Source of the DNA: Antedon mediterranea
Lineage: Eukaryota > Echinodermata > Crinoidea > Comatulida > Antedonidae
DNA: 64,000 bases
NCBI RefSeq assembly: GCF_964355755.1
Contig: NC_092674.1
Coordinates: 18,672,501-18,736,500 of the forward strand
Direction: 5' to 3'
Shown: in pieces, positions 25,101-40,100 of the stretch
How the letters are laid out: each line of letters begins with the position of its first letter
How positions within the stretch are numbered: position 1 is the stretch's first letter
The notes under the pieces: model-generated
Told to the model about the DNA's origin: nothing
What the model saw: the letters and a program-made list of their open reading frames with translations, nothing else
The model's database searches: none
Position numbers and translations under genes: made by a program

Positions 25101-28100
25101 ATTAAAACGAATTTGGGTTCAACGATTTGCCCCAAATAGGGGTGTTTTCCGATCGTGGTATACACTGTCTTATGGATGTCCTCATGAAAAATATCTGCAC
25201 ACAATAATACGAGGATGCTTCGCATTTTCCTATCTCCTCCTACGATAATTGTTTTTAATAGCTGAAAACCGGTTGAACAGTTCGAGTACAGTATCATAAT
25301 GTTGAAGACAGGCCGATTTTCTTTAAAAAATACTATTTTGATGGATTTAATATACGTTTATACAAATGTATTGATTTGCGATGAATGGAACATTCCAATC
25401 TCTCAGACTCCCAGTTTGTAGGTATATTATGAGCCCTTGGTTTAACACAAGTAGGTTTTATTTATGGGCCCTTGGAGAATAAAACTTATATATAGTATTG
25501 CAATACTTTGACAATATTGTAAATACTGTACGTATTAACCATTTTTGGTCACCATTTGAATCTAAATTGTCTTACTGTGAATGTGGTTACTGTTAGATAT
25601 ATAAACAAAATATACAAAGAACATGTATTACTGTGACTGCGGATAGATTACTGACAGTTGCTTCTCAACGTTTGTATTAATGAATAATTATAAAAAATAT
25701 AAACGTCGTAGTGGTGTATCGTTACATGTACTTTACTATTTCAATCGACTATAACACTACAGGGAAAGTTTTAAAAAAGTATTATAAATCGTAAATGTTT
25801 TACTGGGTATATTATTTTTAGGCCTATAAAACATTTAAAACAATATTTCGTTACTGAGTGGATAGAGAATATATTTAAAAATTGTTCTTCCCTTCCTCTT
25901 CCCCATCCCTCAACTCTAATGTTATATACAAAACACATATTGGGTTTGTTTAAATGAGTTCAAATAAAAAAAAAAAAAGACTCATTTTTAAGACAAGGCC
26001 TTATTCCCAGGGTGCTAATTTTACATAAATCATTGTGTCTATTTATTCGTTTCTGTAAACGACAATATAGTCCTGCGGTACGTACATTTTTTACGCTGAA
26101 ATTACTCTGTATTTGAGAACCATCTGTGGACACGACCATTTAGTAAAAACAATTAAAGTAAAAAGGCCATAATTGTACTAATAACATGTCTGAATATTGT
26201 GTTGAATTGCCTTTTATTTTAGGTCCTAGTTTAACATCATAACATACTGTAGTTTGATGAGAGTTTTAACTTGTTTTGTTGCAATCCTGAATTCCTATTA
26301 CAATACTGTTGTGTATTTAATGCTACAGTATGTAGCATTTCCCTGCTAACATGTAATTTGCTCACTAGTTTGCATAGTATTAGTGTAGCATTCACCCACT
26401 AGCATCCGAATGCTAGTGTAGCATTCACCCACTAGCATTCGAATGCTAGTGTAGCATTCACCCACTAGCATTCGAATGCTAGTGTAGCATTCACCCACTA
26501 GCATCCGAATGCTAGTGTAGCATTCACCCACTAGCATTCGAATGCTAGTGTAACATTCACCCTACCCACTAGCATTCGAATGCTAGTGTAGCATTCATCC
26601 ACTAGCATTCAAATTCTAGTGTAACATTCACCCTACCCACTTGCATTCGAATGCTAGTGTAGCATTCACCCACTAGCATTCAAATGCTAGAGTAGCATTC
26701 ACCCACTAGCTTTCGAATGCTAGAGTAGCATTCACCCACTAGCTTTCGAATGCTAGAGTAGCATTCACCCAATAGCTTTCGAATGCTAGAGTAGCATTCA
26801 CCCACTAGCATTCGAATGCTAAATTCAGTCATTGAATGCGCTTATATACCACTAGTATTTGAATGCTAAGATATAGCCCTTCGAATGCCAATAATAGCAT
26901 TCCAGGAGTAGCATTCGAATGCTTTGTGAATGGTAAGCGAAGGCATTCAGCTTTGGTAAGGATTGTCGAGATTCGGATATTGTAATTCGTTATTGGTCGG
27001 TATATCCGTTAAAAACATGTTTTGTTAAGATTACAAAGGCTCCGAAACCGAGCTGCTAGATTAATTTTCCAAGTGCAAATGATCTGTGTGTGCTGAACCT
27101 TTACTTAACGAGCTACACTGGTTACCAGTTAAGAGTAGAATTATGTTCAAGGTTATATTGCATGTTTTTAATTGTATTAACAACCGAGCACCAGGTAAAC
27201 GAGGATTTTATTAAGCTCTATAATGGTGGGAGGCGTGGTCTCAGGTCGGAAAATGATCCAACCAGGTTAGAGGACCAGCTTGGAAGGCGTGTCTCAGGCG
27301 ACATTGCTTTCTCCAAATTTGGAGAAAGTTTCTGGAACCCCTGCCAATAGACTTAAGGGAACTAAAATCAATGGATCTATTTTAAAAAGGTCTTAAAACT
27401 TACTTGTTTCCTATAGGCATTAGAATGTGAAGCGTGCCTTGATCAATTTGGAAAGGCGCTATACAAATTATATTATCATTATAATGTACATCAGCTTGAG
27501 CTAAAATTTATATTTAATGCTTAAATTGGACCAGTGCTATACTGTAGCTTAATATTATGGTCATGTTTTTCATAAATATTTGAAAATCATTTAATCAGCG
27601 ATATAGCTGCCTTTGCAGAATAAGAAATCGTTTGCGATTTATTTGAGGAAAATGTCATTTAGTTTAGTGTTTAGTGACTTAAAATTACATTGAACTATGA
27701 CTGTTTGTTTTAAGAGGTGTTTGATTTAAAATGACAGTAAACACATACATTTATCAAGATTTGTAAACTCATTACGATAAGAAATGCTGGAATTAAATGT
27801 TCTGTAAATTTTTTAACAGGCAATGGCTAAAAACAACTATGGCAATAAATATAACCTGAAATAATAATCACCATTAACAAAATAAAAAATGTAGTCTTTC
27901 CTAAAACCAAACCTCTAAAACTCAGAAATTCTCCCAAAACCAGAATTGTATTTTGCTCCAAAAAGGCCCTGAATTCAGACTATTTGGAATGCTTTTCTGC
28001 ATAAACCAATGCTACACTGTACTAGAGTTGGGAGAATTAACTGTACTGCCTTTCATTTAGAATAAATAACACTAAACAATAAACAATATTAATCATTCAT

Positions 28101-31100
28101 AGAATGTATCAACATGCTATCAAGGTCAAGTAAACTCATGGCATTGTGTTATTATAACATATGGAAAAATTAGTAGGGAAATAATTATGAATTAGTTAAT
28201 TAGTTTAGTGAGTAGAAATATACATGACCTAATGCCTAGACATTTTTTGTTTGGTTTAAATTTACTTGAAATATGAATGTTTCATCAAGAAATTGTATTC
28301 AATGAAATAAACATTTATTTAAGTTATTCAACTTTGGGTTAAGTATTTAAACCATGTTATCTGTTTATGTTTTGTTAGATTAAAAAAAACTTTCATTTTC
28401 ATCTATTAACAAAACAAAACAAAGTTATAGGATTTAAATTTTTATTATAGAAAATGTTCATTATAATTATATAGCTGGGTTTTAAACATCTTACAGGTAC
28501 TCAATTTAGGCCTGTCCTCTACTATCTTTACATCTACTATTAACCAATCTATCTGTCTTCTTAAATTTTCCAGGTCAGTCTTTTCTTTCCAGTCAGCTTG
28601 CATCATTTTAACTGCCCTGGAATTATCTAGGATGCTCCTTGTAGCCTAAGTCAGCAATTGAGGATGGTCAAAATAGATGAGAGTTAATACTATACAATAT
28701 CATGTACAGTGCCATCCAAAAAACATGTCCCATACCCACGCAGTTTTCAGGGAGGGCAACTAACCTCCACAACCGTGCCACGTACCATATAAATTAAGAT
28801 CAGTCAATAAATTCCTCTATCAAAGTGCAATGCAAATAGATCAAAGAACTTCATTATTAACACCGGTATTTTTAATGGTTGGTAGATGGTTTTCCTTGCG
28901 CAGTCGGGTAGTAAGATTTATACTTAGAATTACATTGATTGTTTCCCTTATAACTTATATAATTCGTAATTTTGTGTATATTTTCTTAATTTGTTGAATT
29001 GTTCAAAAAAAGTTTTTATCTATCTATAAATCATTGGGGGTCTTTTTACTTAACAATTCAACAGTAAGTCCAAAACAGCCTTTACGATAGGCTAATCTAG
29101 AACATTTTAATGCGAAAAGACTGTCGTCCGTTAACGAGTTATGAAGTTTTGGACTCTGAAAATAATATGTTCGCCGTGTTATTTGGTTACGTTTTGTTCA
29201 TATTTTATCATCATCAAAGATGTCTTTCGTATAGTGATAAAGGCGAATTTCGGGTATGCATTGCATCTCATTATTAATTAACCCATTAGCTTTACTAATG
29301 TTTAAATAAGAGTGATCACCGAGCTTAACAGCAAATACATTTTCTATGCGAACATGCTGAAAACAACAGACAGAAGTCTAAGCAGTGTGGTCGGACAGTA
29401 GTTCAATTATAGTTTAAATGTTTTGCTCTTGTTTACTTATATTTTATTGATATTATATAATTTGAAATTAAGATCACATTTAAATTGAACATGCAAATAA
29501 TACAATTTAAATGTACCACAGAACATCTGAACCTCATTTTATATCAAAACATTCCGGCGAATCAGCATTTGCTTTGCGCTAACATTTTTTAAAAAAGCCA
29601 AAATTAGATACAGGAAAAAAAAAATAGACCCGCCGCTGTGCAAGTAGCAGCTCCAGCAATGCTGGATGATCCGTTCGACTTGTCACCGACTCCCTTCGTC
29701 CTATTATGTGAATAAGACTTTGAGCGCCATTTCATTACAGACTGGGGAAGTTCAAACAATCAATGCGAGCACGCTGCCAGCTCAGCAAGGCAGTAAAGTG
29801 CAATTTACCCAAAATCGTTTTGGCTCGAATATCTGGTCCCCCATTCCCTATTTTAAAATCAAGGATACACACCTGACCTCCACTTCCAAAATCGTTCCCA
29901 CATCGCTGTTAAAGTATGCCAGAATTTTTTTGTCACAAATACGCAAATGTGATAAAAAGATGGTTCCTAAAATTTAACATTATAGATGATTATAAGTCCA
30001 GCTATAAGCCTACATTGTTTAGTAATTAGTGATGTTACACAGAGCTATAAATTAACGGTTTAATAGTTAATAAGCTTTATTTATTCACGGACACTTAACT
30101 AAACTGAAAGTATACAGGAAAGCAAAAAGTAGACTTTAATTACTATTAAAAAAAGCAGATAATAAAACAATTACAATGAAACAATGATACACTTATTATT
30201 ACTATGGTAGGCCAAAGGCACATGCTATACTATACTTGGTTACTTGGTAGTAGGCCCTGTTAGTCAGGTGGCTTAGCAACTTAATTGTCACACGGTGGAC
30301 AAAAGCACCAAATTTGGCATTAGGCTTCTTTTAGATAACTACTAATTGATTTTTGCCTAGGAGCCTCCGATCAGCTTCCGATTTTTCATGATTGCGGCCA
30401 AAACATCAAGCCATGTCTCAGATATGGCGCATACACCGATATTTGATAAATAAAATCATGCAGTTCAACATATTTATTTGTTATACCGCTTTCTTTTCCT
30501 TTTGTAACAAACGTAGGACGGAAAGAACTGAAAATATCTTCAAATTTATTATCAGGGTAGGAATTGTTTAGTTTTTTCTTGCCATTTCCATTTCATCTGT
30601 TTCTGGCCTTATAATTTTCCTTTTCTTATCTTCCAGTTTGAATCTTCTATTCTCTTTTTACCAGAGAGCTTCCCCTAGTTTTAGATTGTCCTCTCTTTTG
30701 TAAAATATATAGGGGACTAAAAAAAGTTTTTTTTTTATTGATGAACCAGAGGTCCATTCTTAACTGTTTGTCATTTGTCGGAAAAACCTCATCTGAAATT
30801 AAAACGTTGTGCACGATTATCAGAAGAAAAAATGAGTTCATTGTAGTCTGCAGGTCTTTTTGGCATGTTTTTTTAAACTAGGAAGTGCATAGTGTTATGC
30901 AACCCTTAACAAAAAATTGTTGGCTACATAGACCGGCAGCCCAGAGACATTTGTATAGACGAACTAGGTACCAATATCTGACTATGTAAGTGTGTTGGGG
31001 GTCACTTGAAGTCAATGTAAATGGGAGTATGCCGGGTCTCTAGTCAAACTTGCGGTGCAGCAGACAATTAGTCTGTCGTTACCCATATAGTATTGCATGA

Positions 31101-34100
31101 ACACAACTTGTTCATTTGGCATTAATTTTGAGTAGTACCTCACTCATCTATGCTATCCCCATTTTTATGCCCTCCCTCGGGGGTCTGGCGGGCCTATTGC
31201 AGCATACAAAATGTCTGTCGTTGGTGATATTGGTATAAGGATGGCAATGGGCATCCCATGGTGGTGAAATTAGGTGGTATCTCTCATCTAATTGGTGCCA
31301 ATTTGTTAGCACCTTTCGGGTCCCCCGGTCTAGACGCAGACTCCCATTTACATTGACTTAAAGTGACCCCCAACACACTTAATAGTCAGATATTGGTACC
31401 TAGCTCATCTAACCAAATGTCTCTGGGCTGCCTGTCTAACACTGATCATAACATGCACCTTTGGTCTACCATAAAAACTATTAGGCGCTTATCATGATCA
31501 ATCAGTTAAATTGTAAATGAGCTCTGTGAAAGTAACATTGCTAATAATTACATACTTACAGCACATTAAGTATATTCTAAACAATGTAGGCCTAAAATTG
31601 CAGGACTATTATTAATCACATAGAATGTTGTATTTTAGGAACCATGATTTTATCATGTCTACATGCCGTGATGCAACCAGCGGGGGATTAAACGTATGTT
31701 TACATAATGATCTAGTTCACAACCTTTTTCCCAACAAATTTTCGATGACCGCTTCAGCATGCTATACCATGAGTTCCGACTTTTAACAGGATGTAACTGC
31801 TAAACAGTTACGTAATCAACGGGATATTGACACACGCTTTTTTCCCGAATATATTACACGGACAGTAGGAATGCAAGGGTACATGTTTTCTGGATAGTAC
31901 TGTACAGTAGTACAATGTGCATTGAAGACTAGGCTACTTCTCTACATCAGATACATGTGAAAGCACTGTCATACTGTAGATCAAAGATTATTAAAATCCC
32001 TTTTAAACCCTAAATGAAATTGTCCTAAACATGTATAAAAAGTAATTAATTCAATATAAAAAGGTCAACTAACTTTTTGCTTTTAAAATATATGTATCTG
32101 TGTCCTATTATTATTACTCCTTAGTTCAATAGAATTCTTACCTGGGCAATATGAGAAAGGCTTGATTTTCTGACAAGCAATTTCACAAAACTTGTTGCAG
32201 CTGTAAACAAAATACATTTATTTATACCGGTAATATTTTTTAATTTAAAATTGCAATGCATCTGTGTGTGTAAATTTTAAATAATGGTACAGATACTGTA
32301 GTATAGTCAATGTGAATGGGTACACTTTTTTATTTTCATCTTTTTCACATTATTTTTTGAATATAATAGCATTTTATGTATTCTGAGAGACGTATTTTTT
32401 AAGATGGCTAATTATGAACAAAAGCAAAATTGCTCCACCTTTCATGCACAATAGATAGCATTTAGAGGCTAATGCATCTAAAATATTTCTCCTAGTATTA
32501 AGTTTATATTATTTTATTTATCAAATGGTAACTAGATTTGAATGTCACTTCGAATGAGTTGGTTATCCGTGCTAATGAAACATGCATGTATGTTAAAATA
32601 TGAACGCAGAAAATTGATTATGCCATTCTTCTAGGTTTACAGTGCTGAATTGTGTTTATTACCCTTTACACAATGTAAAGAGTCGAGACATATATTTTCC
32701 AGGTTGTTTGCTATCCTCGCTCACTATGTATTTCATTTTATTGACATCGATAAAGCATAAACATAGTGAATATATGAAACTAGACTTTAGGCATATACTA
32801 TAGCCCATATGACGATTTTTTGGCTATTCTGCATAGCCAGCAGGCAAATTTCTTTTCATACTACTAGTACTAGGCTAAGATCGTCTGCCTTTTACTTTAC
32901 CTCATTTGCCATCTCTTGGCTATGCTGTGCAGAAAAAGTTTGTTTTTACTAATTTTAGTTAAATTCTGCGCATGCATTTCTCTCCTAGGATGTGTACCCT
33001 CTACGTGTGGACAAGTGATTTTAAAAGGGGAATTCCTGAAAGTGTAAACATGAAAGCGACTGCCACTGTCATAGTACGACAGCAATTGTTATTAGTTGGC
33101 TGCAGTGTATCTAAAATCAGGCCTATTTTAAAGTATAAGACTGATTTCCGATGACCTGGTGCTCTTTTTTTTAATCAAAATTTTATATATAAATGTTGTC
33201 ACTGGATAAAATTAATTTTGCACACCTGTCCCGAGGCTCTAACCTATTGGTGTTTCTACATTATATTATAACTGCATGCTTTACTACATAAACGGTGGAG
33301 TGTTGTACACTATGGTTGTTACTACATTACTACACAGAGCACTTTCCTATATATTTTGTGGATAGTACACCTTAGATAGGCCTCATAGTGTAAGTACTTA
33401 CAGTCAAAAATCACCTTCACCGCGGCATAAGCTCATACCCTATGGTATTTACACAGTATATTGGAATATATTGGAAAGTTTAATAAAAGTATGACGATGA
33501 GGGCGCACTTTATTTTATGGAAGTCCTTTTTTATTTGAACATTTTAAACATATTTCTGTAAATATTTAAGTTTATATTTGGATTTCTTTATAGGTTATGT
33601 ATTTTATTATATAATGTATTGTAAACTATACTTAAATTATTGTGAAAACTGTTAATTAGTGTAGGTTTTATAAAAATATTTTCTCGCTAAATCCCAGATT
33701 TAGAACAAAGCAACATCAAGAAATGATCTTTACAATATTCTAAACATGCTTTGTAAATTTCATTAGGGTACTTTACTTATGCAGGAGCATCACACAGATA
33801 AAAATAACAAATAAATCTGTTATTATGATGATTTTACAGATGTATTCTCACACTGTTTGAATACTCCATGAATGTGTTTTTGTTTCTATGCGCCAAAAGA
33901 GCAACTATAATATAGTGCATTTATTTGTGAAAATCGTGTTCAAATTTAATAATATTGTCAATGTTGATCAAAATAATGTGTTACTGCTGATACTGTACTG
34001 TTTTCAAAGAATATTTATCAAGGCTAAATCATTACCAATACATAGAGTGATGTAGTGAGTTAGCTATGTTAGATTTATTGTAATGTAAAAATAGGTATTC

Positions 34101-37100
34101 ACATTGATGATCCTAAATTCTATTCTTAACGAAAATTATCACTATCAGCAGTAACATTTGACATTGACAAAATATATTGAAAATACGGGTTCTACACAAT
34201 TGGCACTCCTGGTAGAAACAAAACAACATATTCTTGCAATTCATGGAAAATATGCGAATAGTGCAAGAATGTCTGTAAAATCCTCATGATTTATTTGTCA
34301 TTTTTTCCTGTAAAGTTTGGAGTAGATACAAGACAGGTGTGAAAGTGCACCCGATGACCTAACAATTGTAAAATTTAATTTAAATTTAAAAACTTAATCG
34401 CAAAATTGCAATGATCAACATTTTTTGGGGGGCCTGAGCTGAATTGGCTTCCCTATGAGGTAGTGTAATGAGCAACCAACAAAGTTTACCTTGATTCTTG
34501 GCCTCAAACACTTTCTTTGGTAGTTTTTGTATGTATTTACTTAACTTGCTTCTAAAGTCCTTGGCAAAGATTCTAACTGCTTTTAAGAGGCTGTCAACAA
34601 ATAAGCCTATAGTCAGTTCAATATTATATTAATAGCAAGTTAATGCAGACGATTTTCTATTAGAAATAACATTCTACCTAAAATCAAAAGAGTACCAAAC
34701 AGTGTGTATGTTGTGGCTAAAGAAGAAACAAACCTTTGTGGTACCTCTTGAGTTATACCAGGAATGAGAATGCCAATAATGGTCTTGTACAGAAGTATAT
34801 CACAGAAATAGATAGTTCCTGCCAAAGAAGGCATTTGAAGCAACTGGAGATTGGAAACACTCAGATCTTGCCAAAAGCTCATAATTATACTGTATATCTG
34901 TGCATAAAAAGTACAGCTTATGTTTAAATCAACATACATACACGATGCAGAAGGCACGCTCCCAATCCACGACCTCTCGATTCCTAACCTGGCCATAGCA
35001 GGTGCCGATGTAGTACTGCACCAACAGTATGATAATTTAGATAACTTCTGTGAAGTAGCTTCTCACCCAAGAATTACTAACTCACATGTACTCAATATCA
35101 TTTAAATTTATGTCAAACAGGGCAAAACATCTGTTCATAACTTAGCTCTCTGATGAAAAACTACTTTGCAGTAGCTATTTAAATTATCACCATGCTGAAG
35201 ATTATCAAGAAGAAATAAATCTTAATTTAATTAAAAAACTAGAATAAAGGGCACTGTGAGAGTGCACTAACTGTAAAATTCCGCTACATAAGATTTCTCC
35301 CAAAAATATATATTAAATGTTTTATTTTTGTGTCTAATGCTAATATTAGGCTAACTAATCACTACAACCTTGTGAATGTGAGTTGGTGTAATGGTTATAT
35401 ATCCAGCCTTAAACAATTGAGGTCCCTGGTTCAATTCCTGCTGAGGATCTTTTTTTTTTCATCATCCTTATTTTTTTTTCTATTTTATTATTTTTTACTA
35501 TTAATAATATTTTATAAAGTTACGTTAACACTGCTTAGTACTAGATCGCCGGCTTTTGAAACTGTCTCCTATCTTTTAACACTAGTAAGTCTGAAAATAA
35601 TAATAAGTGGTCCAGAATTGGGATCCTGGTCCGGATTGCCTCCAAAATTTAATGAAGTGATCCTTGATCACATATCTATCTGTGATTTTAATTTGGTAAA
35701 GATCTGCTAACAAACAAACAGACAAATAAAAGCACTTAAAAACTGAGTGAAGTACTTGGAAAAAAATATTCACAGAGAGGGAGCATGTTTGTAGATACAT
35801 TTTTTTGCATTAGGTATTACCTTTACATGGTTTAAATCCTGCTGGGGTTTATAATTTTTTTAAATAACGTTTAATACAAACAAACTCCTGTATTGCAACA
35901 ATGACCTTTCTGAATTCAAGATTGACCAGAACAATGGTCGAGGATAGCTTGAAGCTGTGCTGATTTGCCTTAACCCATGGAGTAAGCTTAACCGCTCGGC
36001 CAGTCGACTAATATTTTTGTCCATGTCAAAGAATATGTCCATGTTAAAAGAATACAGAAGGCGTGCTATTTAATATTATGAAAGATAAGCTTTTGACCAA
36101 TACTGTATATTAATTTTCCTGAAAAAATCCTGAAATAAAAAATAACACATGCTGGTACTAAAAAACTAACTACCAAAAAAAAAAACAAAAACAATAGTTT
36201 AATTTGAATAACAATAGAACGGCAAAAGCAAGCAGGTGAATTTGAGAGGAAATTGGTTTTTTTTTAAACTACTCGTATCAAAAAACCTGTACATTAAATC
36301 AAATTACGTTTTTAAATTACAAATCACAAATTATAACTCTTGCCTCTTGTACAAAAATGAGGTTTTTTGGACAAGTAGTTCTCGAGAAAATGCAAGTTCA
36401 GTTACTTTAAAACTGCTCGCCGGCTTTTTAAATTTGTCTCTTATCTTTTAACACTAGCCGGTCTGAAAATAATAACATTATTGTTATTTGTGAAGTTATT
36501 AATAAACCGATTTTCTTGAATTTCAGTGGTCTGTAAGTATACCTATCTACACTGAAAAAAAAAGAAAAAATTGCAGGCGCTATAGTGCTAACAAACATAC
36601 AAACAAATAGAGTACTGAACAGTAAGAAACAGACTAAATACACGCAATCGACTACATAACCTCCTGCGGAAGAGGTAATAAAGATTAATATGTTTTAAAA
36701 TCATCCTTAGGACTTCAAAGAGAAATACTGAATAACAGAATGAGGTTAGTAAAAAGGTTCATCTGGATCACTGTATAGTATTTTAAGTAAATTTTCTTTT
36801 GGATGATCCAAAGTCGAATAAAATTCGTAAACTTACGTTTTACTAAAGAGGAGGCCCCGACAATCCCATTTGGGAAAACCTGAACGATCTATAGATGGCG
36901 CTATACCATATACGAGATCTAATTAATCATGATCATGATTAAGCTGCGTCGTTGACCAGCGAAAGCTAGAGTAAAAAACGTAAGTTTACGAATTTTATTC
37001 GACTTTGGATCATCCAAAAGAAAATTTACTTAAAAGAATGAGGTTATATGAATTGTCTGTATCGAATTTTGAGCAATGAAATAAAACTTACAGTAGGCCT

Positions 37101-40100
37101 ATTGTAATCTTACCTCTGAAAATTTTCCCTTCAAAATGGCTTCAAGTAGAAGCTCACAATGGGTCCTGTACTCTGTTAGAAATACATCCACCTAAAGAAT
37201 ATAATTTTAATTGGCGAGATGATTTGCAATACTCTTGACGTAACTGTATGCTTACTGAATACTCATTGTGAGTTTGGATTATGATAGTTATTTGTTACTA
37301 GTACTAGTTTGTTAATGTTTTACAGTTGTTACTTAACTGTTGTAATAGTTAATACTGTTGTAATAGTTAATACGGTTGTAATAGTTAATACTGTTGTAAT
37401 AGTTAATACTGTTGTAATAGTTAATACTGTTGTAATAGTTAATACGGTTGTAATAGTTAATACTGTTGTAATAGTTAATACTGTTGTAATAGTTAATACT
37501 GTTGTAATAGTTAATACTGTTGTAATAGTTAATACGGTTGTAATAGTTAATACTGTTGTAATAGTTAATACTGTTGTAATAGTTAATACGGTTGTAATAG
37601 TTAATACGGTTGTAATAGTTAATACTGTTGTAATAGTTAATACGGTTGTAATAGTTAATACTGTTGTAATAGTTAATACTGTTGTAATAGTTAATACGGT
37701 TGTAATAGTTAATACGGTTGTAATAGTTAATACGGTTGTAATAGTTAATACTGTTGTAATAGTTAATACTGTTGTAATAGTTAATACTGTTGTAATAGTT
37801 AATACGGTTGTAATAGTTAATACTGTTGTAATAGTTAATACTGTTGTAATAGTTAATACTGTTGTAATAGTTAATACTGTTGTAATAGTTAATACTGTTG
37901 TAATAGTTAATACTGTTGTAATAGTTAATACGGTTGTAATAGTTAATACGGTTGTAATAGTTAATACTGTTGTAATAGTTAATACGGTTGTAATAGTTAA
38001 TACTGTTGTAATAGTTAATACGGTTGTAATAGTTAATACGGTTGTAATAGTTAATACTGTTGTAATAGTTAATACTGTTGTAATAGTTAATACTGTTGTA
38101 ATAGTTAATACGGTTGTAATAGTTAATACTGTTGTAATAGTTAATACGGTTGTAATAGTTAATACTGTTGTAATAGTTAATACGGTTGTAATAGTTAATA
38201 CTGTTGTAATAGTTAATACGGTTGTAATAGTTAATACTGTTGTAATAGTTAATACTGTTGTAATAGTTAATACGGTTGTAATAGTTAATACGGTTGTAAT
38301 AGTTAATACTGTTGTAATAGTTAATACGGTTGTAATAGTTAATACTGTTGTAATAGTTAATACGGTTGTAATAGTTAATACTGTTGTAATAGTTAATACT
38401 GTTGTAATAGTTAATACTGTTGTAATAGTTAATACTGTTGTAATAGTTAATACGGTTGTAATAGTTAATACTGTTGTAATAGTTAATACTGTTGTAATAG
38501 TTAATACTGTTGTAATAGTTAATACTGTTGTAATAGTTAATACTGTTGTAATAGTTAATACTGTTGTAATAGTTAATACTGTTGTAATAGTTAATACTGT
38601 TGTAATAGTTAATACTGTTGTAATAGTTAATACTGTTGTAATAGTTAATACGGTTGTAATAGTTAATACGGTTGTAATAGTTAATACGGTTGTAATAGTT
38701 AATACGGTTGTAATAGTTAATACGGTTGTAATAGTTAATACGGTTGTAATAGTTAATACGGTTGTAATAGTTAATACGGTTGTAATAGTTAATACTGTTG
38801 TAATAGTTAATACTGTTGTAATAGTTAATACGGTTGTAATAGTTAATACGGTTGTAATAGTTAATACGGTTGTAATAGTTAATACTGTTGTAATAGTTAA
38901 TACGGTTGTAATAGTTAATACGGTTGTAATAGTTAATACGGTTGTAATAGTTAATACGGTTGTAATAGTTAATACGGTTGTAATAGTTAATACTGTTGTA
39001 ATAGTTAATACTGTTGTAATAGTTAATACTGTTGTAATAGTTAATACTGTTGTAATAGTTAATACTGTTGTAATAGTTAATACTGTTGTAATAGTTAATA
39101 CTGTTGTAATAGTTAATACGGTTGTAATAGTTAATACTGTTGTAATAGTTAATACGGCTGTAATAGTTAATACGGCTGTAATAGTTAATACGGTTGTAAT
39201 AGTTAATACTGTTGTAATAGTTAATACTGTTGTAATAGTTAATACTGTTGTAATAGTTAATACTGTTGTAATAGTTAATACGGTTGTAATAGTTAATACG
39301 GTTGTAATAGTTAATACGGTTGTAATAGTTAATACTGTTGTAATAGTTAATACTGTTGTAATAGTTAATACTGTTGTAATAGTTAATACTGTTGTAATAG
39401 TTAATACTGTTGTAATAGTTAATACTGTTGTAATAGTTAATACTGTTGTAATAGTTAATACTGTTGTAATAGTTAATACTGTTGTAATAGTTAATACGGT
39501 TGTAATAGTTAATACTGTTGTAATAGTTAATACGGTTGTAATAGTTAATACTGTTGTAATAGTTAATACGGTTGTAATAGTTAATACTGTTGTAATAGTT
39601 AATACTGTTGTAATAGTTAATACTGTTGTAATAGTTAATACTGTTGTAATAGTTAATACGGTTGTAATAGTTAATACGGTTGTAATAGTTAATACTGTTG
39701 TAATAGTTAATACGGTTGTAATAGTTAATACTGTTGTAATAGTTAATACTGTTGTAATAGTTAATACTGTTGTAATAGTTAATACTGTTGTAATAGTTAA
39801 TACTGTTGTAATAGTTAATACTGTTGTAATAGTTAATACTGTTGTAATAGTTAATACTGTTGTAATAGTTAATACTGTTGTAATAGTTAATACTGTTGTA
39901 ATAGTTAATACGGTTGTAATAGTTAATACTGTTGTAATAGTTAATACGGTTGTAATAGTTAATACTGTTGTAATAGTTAATACTGTTGTAATAGTTAATA
40001 CTGTTGTAATAGTTAATACTGTTGTAATAGTTAATACTGTTGTAATAGTTAATACTGTTGTAATAGTTAATACGGTTGTAATAGTTAATACGGTTGTAAT

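Noticed and set aside
26346-26537. Repeated open frame on the - strand ([11 protein letters not shown])
   Set aside because: Shadow of the 33-bp minisatellite.
26383-26822. CRISPR-like array
   Set aside because: Repeats are contiguous, with no unique spacers; eukaryotic minisatellite.
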